Of a stretch of DNA of 64,000 nt, positions 51,059-57,935 are shown in pieces. Both the position numbers and the translations under genes were made by a program. Every line of letters starts with the position of its first letter. The first letter of the stretch is position 1. The notes under the pieces are model-generated. The model ran no database searches, was not told the origin of the DNA, and saw nothing but the letters and a program-made list of their open reading frames with translations. The DNA lies in contig CAWBVI010000002.1 in the NCBI GenBank assembly GCA_963792205.1, forward strand, positions 496,001 through 560,000, written 5' to 3'. This DNA is from DATDAH01 sp963792205 (GTDB lineage Bacteria; Actinomycetota; Acidimicrobiia; Acidimicrobiales; DATDAH01).

Positions 51059-51598
51059 TCAGGGGAAGCCGGGCTTCCAGATCATCAGGTAGAGGATCAC
51101 GACCAGCGCCAGCTTGAGCGCCATGTCGGCCGTGCCGATCTTCTTGCCGAGCGCCTCCAGTTCGACGACCTGCGGGGGCGGGCCCTGGGCGCCGGGCGGC
51201 GGTCCCTCCGTCTTGGCCAGCTCCTCGGCCAGCGCATGGGCCCTGCGCACGGAGGGGTAGAGCAGGCCGTGGGAGATGCCGATGCCGACGAGGTAGACGA
51301 CCATCGACAGCCAGATCCACGTGTCCCCGAACCCGATCGAGTCGTTCTCGGCCGCCAGGACCATGAGCACGCCGAAGACGAAGGTCAGGTAGATGAAGAC
51401 CTCGGCCACCTTGCTGACGACCCAGTTGGCCTGGTTGATGGCCACGCCCTCGAGCCCCCGGCGCTGCATCGACTGCTGGGCGTAGAGGCCGTTGAGGAAC
51501 ACGCCGCCGAAGCCCACGATCGACGAGAGGATGTGCAGCAGGAGGAGCAGCCCGTAGAGCGCGGAGTCGCCCCCGACCTGCAGGATCGTCGCCAGCAT
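51059..51598 (-). CDS. DUF2269-like integral membrane protein
   Basis: A 179-residue protein with four hydrophobic segments: ALYGLLLLLHILSSIVGFGG, VFIYLTFVFGVLMVLA, TWIWLSMVVYLVGIGIS and ALKLALVVILYLMIW. The LLLLHILSSIVGFGG helix with a His is characteristic of DUF2269 and related small membrane proteins that may bind haem or metals. A Pro/Gly-rich cytoplasmic loop lies near residues 135-150. Starts at ATG 51598 with an aaggggt site. Function unknown. Confidence 0.75.
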   Translation of the reverse strand: MLATILQVGGDSALYGLLLLLHILSSIVGFGGVFLNGLYAQQSMQRRGLEGVAINQANWVVSKVAEVFIYLTFVFGVLMVLAAENDSIGFGDTWIWLSMVVYLVGIGISHGLLYPSVRRAHALAEELAKTEGPPPGAQGPPPQVVELEALGKKIGTADMALKLALVVILYLMIWKPGFP

Positions 51599-51661
51599 CA
51601 GCACCCCTTCGTCGTCGACCGCCGCGGAGCATAGGTTCCCGCCTGGGCCAGACTGGCGGAC

Positions 51662-52978
51662 GTGGGGGAAGCGGTCACCGTCGGGCTGGACATCGGCACG
51701 ACGTCGGTGAAGGGCCTCGCCGTCGACGACGACGGGCACGTCGTGGCCCAGGTGCGGGTCCCGCACCCGATCGGCATCCCGGCGGCCGGCCGGTTCGAGC
51801 ACGACGTGAACCTGGCCTGGCGGGAGGGGGTTCGGCGGGCGTGGCGAGAGGTCTCCTCGGGCCTGCACCCTGCGGGGGTCAACGTCGTGGCCATGGTGCC
51901 GTCGCTCGGGGCGGTGGACGCGCGGGGCCATGCCCTGACGCCGGGCCTCCTCTACGGCGACGAGCGCGGCCGTCAGGATGGGCGACCCACGGGGGCGCCA
52001 GGTGACGTCGGCGAGCTGCTGGGCTTCCTCGGGTGGTGCCGGGAGCAGGCGCCCGACGCCGCCGGCTTCTGGCCCGCCCAGGCGGTGGCCAACAAGGCCC
52101 TGGGCGGGCGCGGTGCCCTCGACTCGATCAGCGCCATGACCGCCTACCCCCTCTTCGACGGTCAGCGCTGGGACGAGGGCCTGCTCGCCGACGTCGGCGT
52201 CGTCGCCGACCGGATGCCCGACGTGGTCAACGGCGACACGTCGGTCGGCGAGGTCGACGGCGCGGCCATCGGGCCCGGTGGCATCGACGCCTTCGCGGAG
52301 CAGCTGGTGGCGGGAGCCGAGGCGCCCGGTGACGTCCTGGTCATCTGCGGGACGACGCTCATCACCTGGGTGGTGACCGACGAGTGGATCGAGGTCCCGG
52401 GGCTGTGGACGATCCCGCACTCGACCCCGGGGCTCACGCTCATCGGCGGACCGAGCAACGCGGGTGGCCTGTTCCTCAACTGGGCCACCCACCTTCTGGC
52501 CCGGGGCGACGATCCCCACCCGGACCGCGTGCCGGTCTGGTCGCCCTACGTGCGGGGTGAGCGCACCCCCCTGCACGACGTCGACCGGCGGGCGGTGCTG
52601 GACGGCCTCGACCTGACCCACGGGCCGACGGCCCTGCGCCGGGCCGCGTTCGAGGCCGCCGGGTTCGTCGTTCGCCACCACCTCGATCTGGCCGGCGTGC
52701 CGGCCCGCCGGCTGGTGTTGACCGGCGGCGGTACCCGGGTCCCCGAGTGGGTCCAGGCCCTGGCCGACGGCACCGGCCTCCCGGCCGACGTGGTGGCCGT
52801 CCCGGAAGGGGGCGCCCTCGGCTCCGCCTTCTTCGCCCGGCTCGCCGCCGGCCTCGAGACCGACGCCACCGCCGCCCGGCGCTGGGCCCGCACCGACCGT
52901 CGCGTGGAACCCGACCCCGCCTGGGTCGACGCCTGCGCCCTCCGCTACCACCGCTTCCGCGAGCTCGCCGATGCCTGA
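51662..52978 (+). CDS. FGGY-family carbohydrate/polyol kinase
   Basis: A 438-residue sugar kinase: VTVGLDIGTTSVKGLAVDDD (phosphate loop at the N-terminus), SLGAVDARGHALTPGLLYGD, ICGTTLITWVV and RLVLTGGGTRVPEWVQALAD (adenosine site). It is near the low end of FGGY size and could act on xylulose, ribulose or a polyol. The GTG start follows a long leader from TAGGTT at 51632. It overlaps the next SDR gene by 8 bp, and a second SDR follows, so a sugar-alcohol pathway of two dehydrogenases and one kinase is likely. Confidence 0.87.
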   Translation: MGEAVTVGLDIGTTSVKGLAVDDDGHVVAQVRVPHPIGIPAAGRFEHDVNLAWREGVRRAWREVSSGLHPAGVNVVAMVPSLGAVDARGHALTPGLLYGDERGRQDGRPTGAPGDVGELLGFLGWCREQAPDAAGFWPAQAVANKALGGRGALDSISAMTAYPLFDGQRWDEGLLADVGVVADRMPDVVNGDTSVGEVDGAAIGPGGIDAFAEQLVAGAEAPGDVLVICGTTLITWVVTDEWIEVPGLWTIPHSTPGLTLIGGPSNAGGLFLNWATHLLARGDDPHPDRVPVWSPYVRGERTPLHDVDRRAVLDGLDLTHGPTALRRAAFEAAGFVVRHHLDLAGVPARRLVLTGGGTRVPEWVQALADGTGLPADVVAVPEGGALGSAFFARLAAGLETDATAARRWARTDRRVEPDPAWVDACALRYHRFRELADA

Positions 52979-53744
52979 CGACCGGCTGCTCGAGGGGAAG
53001 GTGGCGTTGATCACGGGGTCGGCGTCGGGGCAGGGACGGGCGGCGGCCCTCCGCTTCGCCCAGCACGGGGCGGCCATCGCGGTGGTCGACATCGACGACG
53101 GGGGCTCGGCCGAGACGGTGCGCCGGGTGGAGGCAGCCGGAGCCGAGGCGCTGGCCATTCACGCCGACGTGTCGGCGCTGGCCGACGTCGAAGCGATGGT
53201 CGTGGCCACGGTCGAGCGGTGGGGCCGGTTGGACGTCCTCTACAACAACGCCGCCGTCCAGATGTCGGGCCGCCTTGTCGAATGCTCCGAGGCCGACTGG
53301 GACCTCACCATCGCCACCAACCTCGATGCGGTCTTCTGGGCCTGCCGGGCCGCTCTGCCGGTGATGCTCGCCGGCGAGGGCGGATCGATCATCAACACCG
53401 CGTCGGTCCTCGGGCTCATCGGCTCGGAGGGCTACGTCGCCTACGGGGCGGCCAAGGCGGGCCTGGTGGCCCTGACCCGTCAGATCGCCGTCGAGTACGG
53501 GCCGACGGTGCGGGCCAACGTCATCGCCCCCGGGTCGATCGACACGCCCCGGTTCCGGAAGGTGGCCGAGGAGATGGACGACCCGATGGGCTTCATCGAG
53601 GGTTTGGAGAAGACCATCCCCCTGCACCGGCTCGGGACGGCCGAGGACGTGGCGGGGATCGCCCTCTTCCTGGCCAGCGACCTGTCGGCGTACACCTCCG
53701 GCGCGGTCATCCCGGCCGACGGCGGCCTGGCGGTCTACCGGTGA
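52971..53744 (+). CDS. SDR family oxidoreductase
   Basis: A 257-residue SDR: KVALITGSASGQGRAAALRF (cofactor loop, residues 10-29), VLYNNAAVQ, catalytic YVAYGAAKAGLVAL and TSGAVIPADGG. VVDIDD after strand 2 (Asp) favours NAD. The ATG overlaps the kinase stop by 8 bp and the following GTG overlaps its stop, so all three are one operon. Probably oxidises or reduces the sugar or polyol handled by the kinase. Confidence 0.88.
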   Translation: MPDDRLLEGKVALITGSASGQGRAAALRFAQHGAAIAVVDIDDGGSAETVRRVEAAGAEALAIHADVSALADVEAMVVATVERWGRLDVLYNNAAVQMSGRLVECSEADWDLTIATNLDAVFWACRAALPVMLAGEGGSIINTASVLGLIGSEGYVAYGAAKAGLVALTRQIAVEYGPTVRANVIAPGSIDTPRFRKVAEEMDDPMGFIEGLEKTIPLHRLGTAEDVAGIALFLASDLSAYTSGAVIPADGGLAVYR

Positions 53745-54481
53745 GCGCCCTCGCCGTCGTGACCGGGGGCGCATCGGGCCTGGGCGCGGCGATCTGCGAG
53801 CGGTTGGCCGACGACGGCTTCCACGTGCTGGTGGCCGACCTCGACGGCGACGCCGCCGACGCCGTCGCCGAGTCGATCGACGGCACCGCGGTCCAGGTCG
53901 ACGTCAGGGATGACGAGGAGGTGGCGGCGATGGTCGCCGAGGCCACTTCGGTCGGACCGCTGAAGGCCCTGGTCCTGTCGGCGGCCGTCGAGACCCGGGC
54001 GCCGCTGCTCGAGACCACCGACGAGGCCTGGCGCGAGGTCATCGACACCAACCTGAAGGGCCCCTTCCTGTGCCTGCGCCACGCCGTGCCGGCGATGGTC
54101 GAGGCGGGCGGGGGAGCGGTGATCGCTCTGGGCTCGACGCTCGGCCAGATCGTGTCCGCCCAGTACCCCGCCTACTGCGCCAGCAAGTTCGGCCTGACCA
54201 ACCTCTGCAAGCAGGTGGCCATCGAGCACGCCCCCGACGGCATCCGGGTGAACGTGGTGGCCTCGGCCGCCACCGAGGTCGGCCTCTTCGCCAGAGTGGC
54301 GGAGGCCACGGGCGATCCCGAGGGGATCAAGGCGTTCGTCGCCGGCAACGTCCCGATGGGACGGCTCGGCACCGCCGAGGACGTGACCGAGCTGGTGAGC
54401 TTCCTTGCCAGCGACCGGTCGACCTACCTCAGCGGTGCCGTGATCCCGCTCGACGGCGGCTTGGCCGCCCGGCGGAGCTGA
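53741..54481 (+). CDS. SDR family oxidoreductase
   Basis: A 246-residue SDR: LAVVTGGASGLGAAICERLA (residues 4-23), VLSAAVETRAP, catalytic AYCASKFGLTNLC and YLSGAVIPLDGG. VADLDGD after strand 2 (Asp) suggests NAD. The NNAG motif reads LSAAV, a common variation. GTG start overlapping the previous SDR stop (GTGA); last gene before a strong bidirectional hairpin. It is a paralogue of the preceding SDR with a different substrate loop. Confidence 0.88.
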   Translation: MSALAVVTGGASGLGAAICERLADDGFHVLVADLDGDAADAVAESIDGTAVQVDVRDDEEVAAMVAEATSVGPLKALVLSAAVETRAPLLETTDEAWREVIDTNLKGPFLCLRHAVPAMVEAGGGAVIALGSTLGQIVSAQYPAYCASKFGLTNLCKQVAIEHAPDGIRVNVVASAATEVGLFARVAEATGDPEGIKAFVAGNVPMGRLGTAEDVTELVSFLASDRSTYLSGAVIPLDGGLAARRS

Positions 54482-54493
54482 CCCGGACGCGAA

Positions 54494-54537
54494 CTGGCAC
54501 CCGAGGTCCATCCCGGGGGAGGGACATCGGGTGCCAG
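54494..54537. terminator. Bidirectional terminator hairpin
   Basis: Sixteen-bp arms (CTGGCACCCGAGGTCC at 54494-54509 and its near-complement at 54522-54537, one mismatch) with a 12-nt loop. It lies between the convergent SDR and SRPBCC genes, 13 bp and 15 bp from their stops, and would end transcripts from both sides. Confidence 0.75.
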
Positions 54538-54552
54538 AAGCGCGGGGAGGTC

Positions 54553-55065
54553 CTAGAGCTCGTTGGCCTCGCCGGTCTCCAGCAGCGTCTTGAGGTCGCT
54601 GAGGATCCACGCCCAGCCACCACCGCCCTCGCGGAGCGGTCCGGCGGCGACGATCTGACCGGCCATGAGGGGGGCGTCGGTCACGTCATGGGTGACGGTC
54701 AGCTGGCAGAGCTTGTCGCTCTCGGGCTTGATCTCCCAGGTGACGGTGGTGAAGCCCTCCTCGACCTGGCTCGGCTCGAAGTGGAACCGGTAGGTCTGCA
54801 CGAGGCGGTTCGGCGGATCCACCTCCAGTACCTCGCCGTCGACGATCACGTCGGGCATGTCGGGAGCGAACTGCTTCATCTCGTCGGTGGCGAAGCACTG
54901 GTAGGCCCCGCCGGGCTTCAGGTCGTACTCGCCGGCGGCGTGGTAGCCGTAGCGGCCGTTCCAGTCCCGTGAGGTGATCGCCTCCCAGATCGCCTCCGGG
55001 GTCGCCTTGATGTACACGCGGAAGACCTCGGTCGTCCGGGTGCTGGTGTCGGTGGTCGTGCTCAT
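54553..55065 (-). CDS. SRPBCC/AHSA1-like protein
   Basis: A 170-residue START-like (SRPBCC, activator of Hsp90 ATPase type) protein: VFRVYIKATPEAIWEAIT, GGAYQCFATDEMKQFAPDMP, YRFHFEPSQVEEGFTTVTWE and GGGGWAWILSDLKTLLETGE. Members bind hydrophobic ligands in a deep cavity. It is co-translated with the ArsR-type repressor (ATGA overlap), a very common actinobacterial pair in which the repressor controls the binding protein. Ligand unknown. Confidence 0.87.
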   Translation of the reverse strand: MSTTTDTSTRTTEVFRVYIKATPEAIWEAITSRDWNGRYGYHAAGEYDLKPGGAYQCFATDEMKQFAPDMPDVIVDGEVLEVDPPNRLVQTYRFHFEPSQVEEGFTTVTWEIKPESDKLCQLTVTHDVTDAPLMAGQIVAAGPLREGGGGWAWILSDLKTLLETGEANEL

Positions 55066-55394
55066 GCTGATGTCTCCAGTTGCTTCTTGAGGTCGGTGAG
55101 GGCCGCGACGCGGCGCTCCGTGTATTTGTCGATCCACCGGTCGTGGACGAGCCGGATGGGCACCGGGTTGAGGAAGTGCAACTTCTCCCGGCCCCGCTTC
55201 TGGGTCACGACCAGGCCCGCCTCCTCGAGGAGCCGCAGGTGCTTCATGACGCCGAAGCGGGTCATGTCCACCGTCGCCTCCATCTCGGTCAGGGTGCGCC
55301 CCTCCCGCTCGTAGAGCAGGTCGAGCAGCATCCGTCGGGTCGGATCCGCGAGCGCCTTGAACACGAGCTCCATCTCTCGGTCCTCGTTGCTCAC
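55062..55394 (-). CDS. ArsR-type helix-turn-helix regulator
   Basis: A 110-residue winged-helix repressor: VFKALADPTRRMLLDLLYER, TLTEMEATVDMTRFGVMKHL (recognition helix) and VTQKRGREKLHFLNPVPIRL. There is no CVC metal site, so it belongs to the SRPBCC-associated branch rather than to metal sensors. GTG 55394 is preferred over ATG 55424, because the latter lies inside the palindrome that is probably its operator. Confidence 0.85.
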   Translation of the reverse strand: MSNEDREMELVFKALADPTRRMLLDLLYEREGRTLTEMEATVDMTRFGVMKHLRLLEEAGLVVTQKRGREKLHFLNPVPIRLVHDRWIDKYTERRVAALTDLKKQLETSA

Positions 55395-55408
55395 CACCCG
55401 AACAATAC

Positions 55409-55424
55409 GTGACCAAATAGTCAC
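55409..55424. promoter_or_regulatory. Inverted repeat GTGAC-N6-GTCAC
   Basis: Five-bp perfect arms around CAAATA, between the ArsR gene and the divergent amidohydrolase gene. This is the layout of operators used by ArsR regulators paired with SRPBCC proteins. Confidence 0.6.
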
Positions 55425-55438
55425 ATGTCAAGGGCGTA

Positions 55439-56494
55439 GTGTCTGCACCGGTGACCGTGGAGGGGTTCCGGGTGCTCGACGCCGACGCCCACGTGGTGGA
55501 GCCGCCGGAGGTGTTCGGGGCCTGGGCCGACGTCTCCCCGAACGCGATTGACCTGCCGGAGGACACGCCGATGGTGCCCTGCGGCGACCTCGACCTGATC
55601 GCCGACCAGCTGGCCAATGGCTTCGATGCGCCGTCCTACCTCCGCGGGATGGACGCCCAGGGGATCGACGCCGTGGTGCTCTACCCGTCGATCGGGCTGT
55701 TCGTCCCGTTCCAGCCCGAACTCGATGCCGAGGCCAGCGCCGCGGCCTGCCGGAGCTACGACGAGTGGATCGCCGGCTACTGCGCCACCGACCCGGGCCG
55801 GATGGCAGGCGTCGGCCTGCTCCCCCTCGCCGACGTCGACCGAGCTGTCGCCGCCGTGGGCCGGGCGGCCGACCTCGGCCTCGTGGGGATGCTGGCCCGC
55901 CCGAACCACCTCTACGGCCGCAACCTCGGCGATCCGGTCTACGACCCCGTCCACGCCGCGCTCGCGGAGGCGGGCCTCGTCCTCGCCGTCCACGAGGGGC
56001 TGGGGCTCCGGGGCCCGACCATCGGGGCCGACCGGTTCGTCGGGTTCACCCTCCGGCACCTGCTGTCACACCCCATGGAGCAGATGGCGGCGATGGCCAG
56101 CCTGGTGCTCGACGGGACGCTCGACCGGCACCCGACGCTGCGGGTGGCCTTCCTCGAGTCGGGGACGGGCTGGCTGCCGTACTGGCTGCACCGCCTCGAC
56201 GAGCACCAGGAGTGGGCCGGAATGCGGGGCCGGCCGGCCTCCGAGGCCTTCGCCGACCAGTGCGCCATCTCCACCGAGGCGGACGACGCGCTCGTCGGCG
56301 GGGTCATCGACCGGGTCGGCGCCGACCACGTGCTCTGGGCCAGCGACTTCCCCCACCCCGACGCCCTCTTCCCCGACGCGGCCACGACCTTCGTGGCCGA
56401 GGCCCGGGACCAAGGGGTCAGCGACGCGGATCTGGCGACCGTCCTGTGGGACGCCCCGCTCGACTTCTACCGATTGGCCCCGCGCCTAACCTGA
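55439..56494 (+). CDS. Amidohydrolase-2 family metal-dependent hydrolase
   Basis: A 351-residue ACMSD-like amidohydrolase: FRVLDADAHVVEPPEVFGAW (metal region, residues 9-28), LRGMDAQGIDAVVLYPSIGL, LVLAVHEGLGLRGPTIGADR with the barrel His, VAFLESGTGWLPYWLHRL and HVLWASDFPHPDALFPDA with the Asp. It is a paralogue of 4551-5639. GTG start in the divergent region with the ArsR gene. Its stop lies inside the TGACAC palindrome that precedes the P450 gene. Reaction unknown. Confidence 0.86.
   Translation: MSAPVTVEGFRVLDADAHVVEPPEVFGAWADVSPNAIDLPEDTPMVPCGDLDLIADQLANGFDAPSYLRGMDAQGIDAVVLYPSIGLFVPFQPELDAEASAAACRSYDEWIAGYCATDPGRMAGVGLLPLADVDRAVAAVGRAADLGLVGMLARPNHLYGRNLGDPVYDPVHAALAEAGLVLAVHEGLGLRGPTIGADRFVGFTLRHLLSHPMEQMAAMASLVLDGTLDRHPTLRVAFLESGTGWLPYWLHRLDEHQEWAGMRGRPASEAFADQCAISTEADDALVGGVIDRVGADHVLWASDFPHPDALFPDAATTFVAEARDQGVSDADLATVLWDAPLDFYRLAPRLT
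56487..56492 (+). promoter_or_regulatory. -10 element TAACCT for the P450 operon
   Basis: TAACCT sits directly against the TGACAC palindrome, so a factor bound there would cover the transcription start of the P450 operon. Confidence 0.4.
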
Positions 56495-56506
56495 CACGGG
56501 TGTCAG
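56491..56506. promoter_or_regulatory. Operator-like palindrome CTGACACGGGTGTCAG
   Basis: Seven-bp perfect arms around GG, 19 bp before the P450 start and overlapping the preceding stop codon. A close relative (TGACGCCGGTGTCA) precedes the SDR gene at 49342. Confidence 0.6.
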
Positions 56507-56525
56507 CCAGGGGAGAGGGGACCAC

Positions 56526-57743
56526 GTGACGGACTCGGTGCCCGTGGTCGACGGCATGGCCTTCGACACCATGGCGCAGTTCAGCGCCGTGGCGGGCGAT
56601 CTCCGCGACCCGTATCCCGAGCTGGCTCGGAAGCGCAAGGACCTGCCGGTCGAGCACGCCACCTACGCCTCCTTCATCGAGGGCGTCGAAGAGGAGACGT
56701 TCATCGTCCACCGCTACGACGACGTGGTCGCCGTCCTCCGGGACAACGTGACGTTCTCGTCGTCGGCCATCCGCGAGCTCATGGCCCCGGTGATGGGGGA
56801 GTACGTCCTGGTGGGCATGGACGAGCCCGAGCACAAGCGCCTGCGGGCCCTGGTGAGCGTGGCCTTCCGCCAGCGCAGCCTCGCCGAATGGGAGCCCTAC
56901 GCCGAGTCCGTGGTCAACAGCTACCTCGACCAGGTGGCCGAGCGGGGGACAGCGGAGCTGGTCCGGGAGCTCACCTTCCCGTACCCCATCCAGGTCATCG
57001 CCAAGATCCTCGGGGTCCCGCCCGAGGACACGGCCGAGTTCCACGAGTGGGCGTGGTGGCTCATCAACGTGGCCGCCGAACCCGAGCGGGGCATCGCCGC
57101 GTCCGAGGCCATGAAGGCCTACCTGGCCGAGATCATGGACGCCCGCCGGGCCGACCCCGGCGACGACGTGATCAGCGAGCTGGTGCACGCCGAGCTGGAC
57201 GGCGAGCAGCTGGGCGACGAAGAGATCTTCTCGTTCCTGCGCCTGCTGCTCCCGGCGGGGGCCGAGACCACCTACCGGGCGACGGGCAACTTCCTCTTCG
57301 GCCTGCTCACCCACCCGGACCAGCTCGACGCCCTCCGGGCCGACCGGGCGCTCATGAACCAGGCCGTCGAGGAGGCCATCCGCTGGGAGTCCCCCCTCCT
57401 GATCACCTCGCGCAGCGCGGTGGTGGACAGCGAGGTGGCGAACACGTTGATCCCCGCCGGCGGCGAGGTGATCGCCCATGTCGGCTCGGCCAACCACGAC
57501 GAGACCCGCTGGGACGATCCGGAGTCCTTCGACATCCACCGCGAGCAGAAGCCCCACGCCGCCTTCGGCTTCGGGCCCCACATGTGCCTGGGCATGCACC
57601 TGGCCCGCCTGGAGATGCGGGTCGCGGTGAACGCCGTGCTCGACCGGCTGCCCGACCTGCGCCTCGACCCCGATGCCGACGACGTGCACATCCACGGGGA
57701 GCGGTTCCGCTCACCGACCGCGCTCCCGGTCCTGTTCGGGTAG
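56526..57743 (+). CDS. Cytochrome P450
   Basis: A 405-residue soluble bacterial P450. I-helix LLPAGAETTYRATG (Glu247-Thr248), ExxR at 283-286 (EAIR), and the haem motif FGFGPHMCLGMHLAR with Cys354. It starts at GTG 56526 with a ggggagagggg ribosome site. The 3Fe-4S ferredoxin gene 9 bp downstream should be its electron donor, and the following FadE34-like ACAD suggests the product is activated to a CoA ester and beta-oxidised. In mycobacteria P450s of the CYP125/142 type start sterol side-chain oxidation, but this sequence is not clearly one of them. Confidence 0.9.
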   Translation: MTDSVPVVDGMAFDTMAQFSAVAGDLRDPYPELARKRKDLPVEHATYASFIEGVEEETFIVHRYDDVVAVLRDNVTFSSSAIRELMAPVMGEYVLVGMDEPEHKRLRALVSVAFRQRSLAEWEPYAESVVNSYLDQVAERGTAELVRELTFPYPIQVIAKILGVPPEDTAEFHEWAWWLINVAAEPERGIAASEAMKAYLAEIMDARRADPGDDVISELVHAELDGEQLGDEEIFSFLRLLLPAGAETTYRATGNFLFGLLTHPDQLDALRADRALMNQAVEEAIRWESPLLITSRSAVVDSEVANTLIPAGGEVIAHVGSANHDETRWDDPESFDIHREQKPHAAFGFGPHMCLGMHLARLEMRVAVNAVLDRLPDLRLDPDADDVHIHGERFRSPTALPVLFG

Positions 57744-57752
57744 ACCGGCGTC

Positions 57753-57935
57753 GTGGAGATCACCATCGACGCCGAGCGGTGCATGGGCTCGGGGAACTGC
57801 GCCTTCTGGGCGCCGCAGACCTTCGACATCGGTGACGACAACATCGCGTTCGTGCTCGACCCCGAGGGCGACACGGAGGACAAGATCCGCAACGCCGCCG
57901 ACGGCTGCCCGACCCAGGCCATCACGCTGACGTGA
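57753..57935 (+). CDS. 3Fe-4S ferredoxin, P450 redox partner
   Basis: A 60-residue ferredoxin: ITIDAERCMGSGNCAFWAPQ, with C-x5-C instead of C-x2-C-x2-C, and GCPTQAITL at the end with the last Cys. The lost middle Cys indicates a 3Fe-4S cluster, as in other actinobacterial P450 donors. GTG start 9 bp after the P450 stop; its own stop overlaps the ACAD GTG (GTGA). No ferredoxin reductase is encoded nearby. Confidence 0.9.
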   Translation: MEITIDAERCMGSGNCAFWAPQTFDIGDDNIAFVLDPEGDTEDKIRNAADGCPTQAITLT

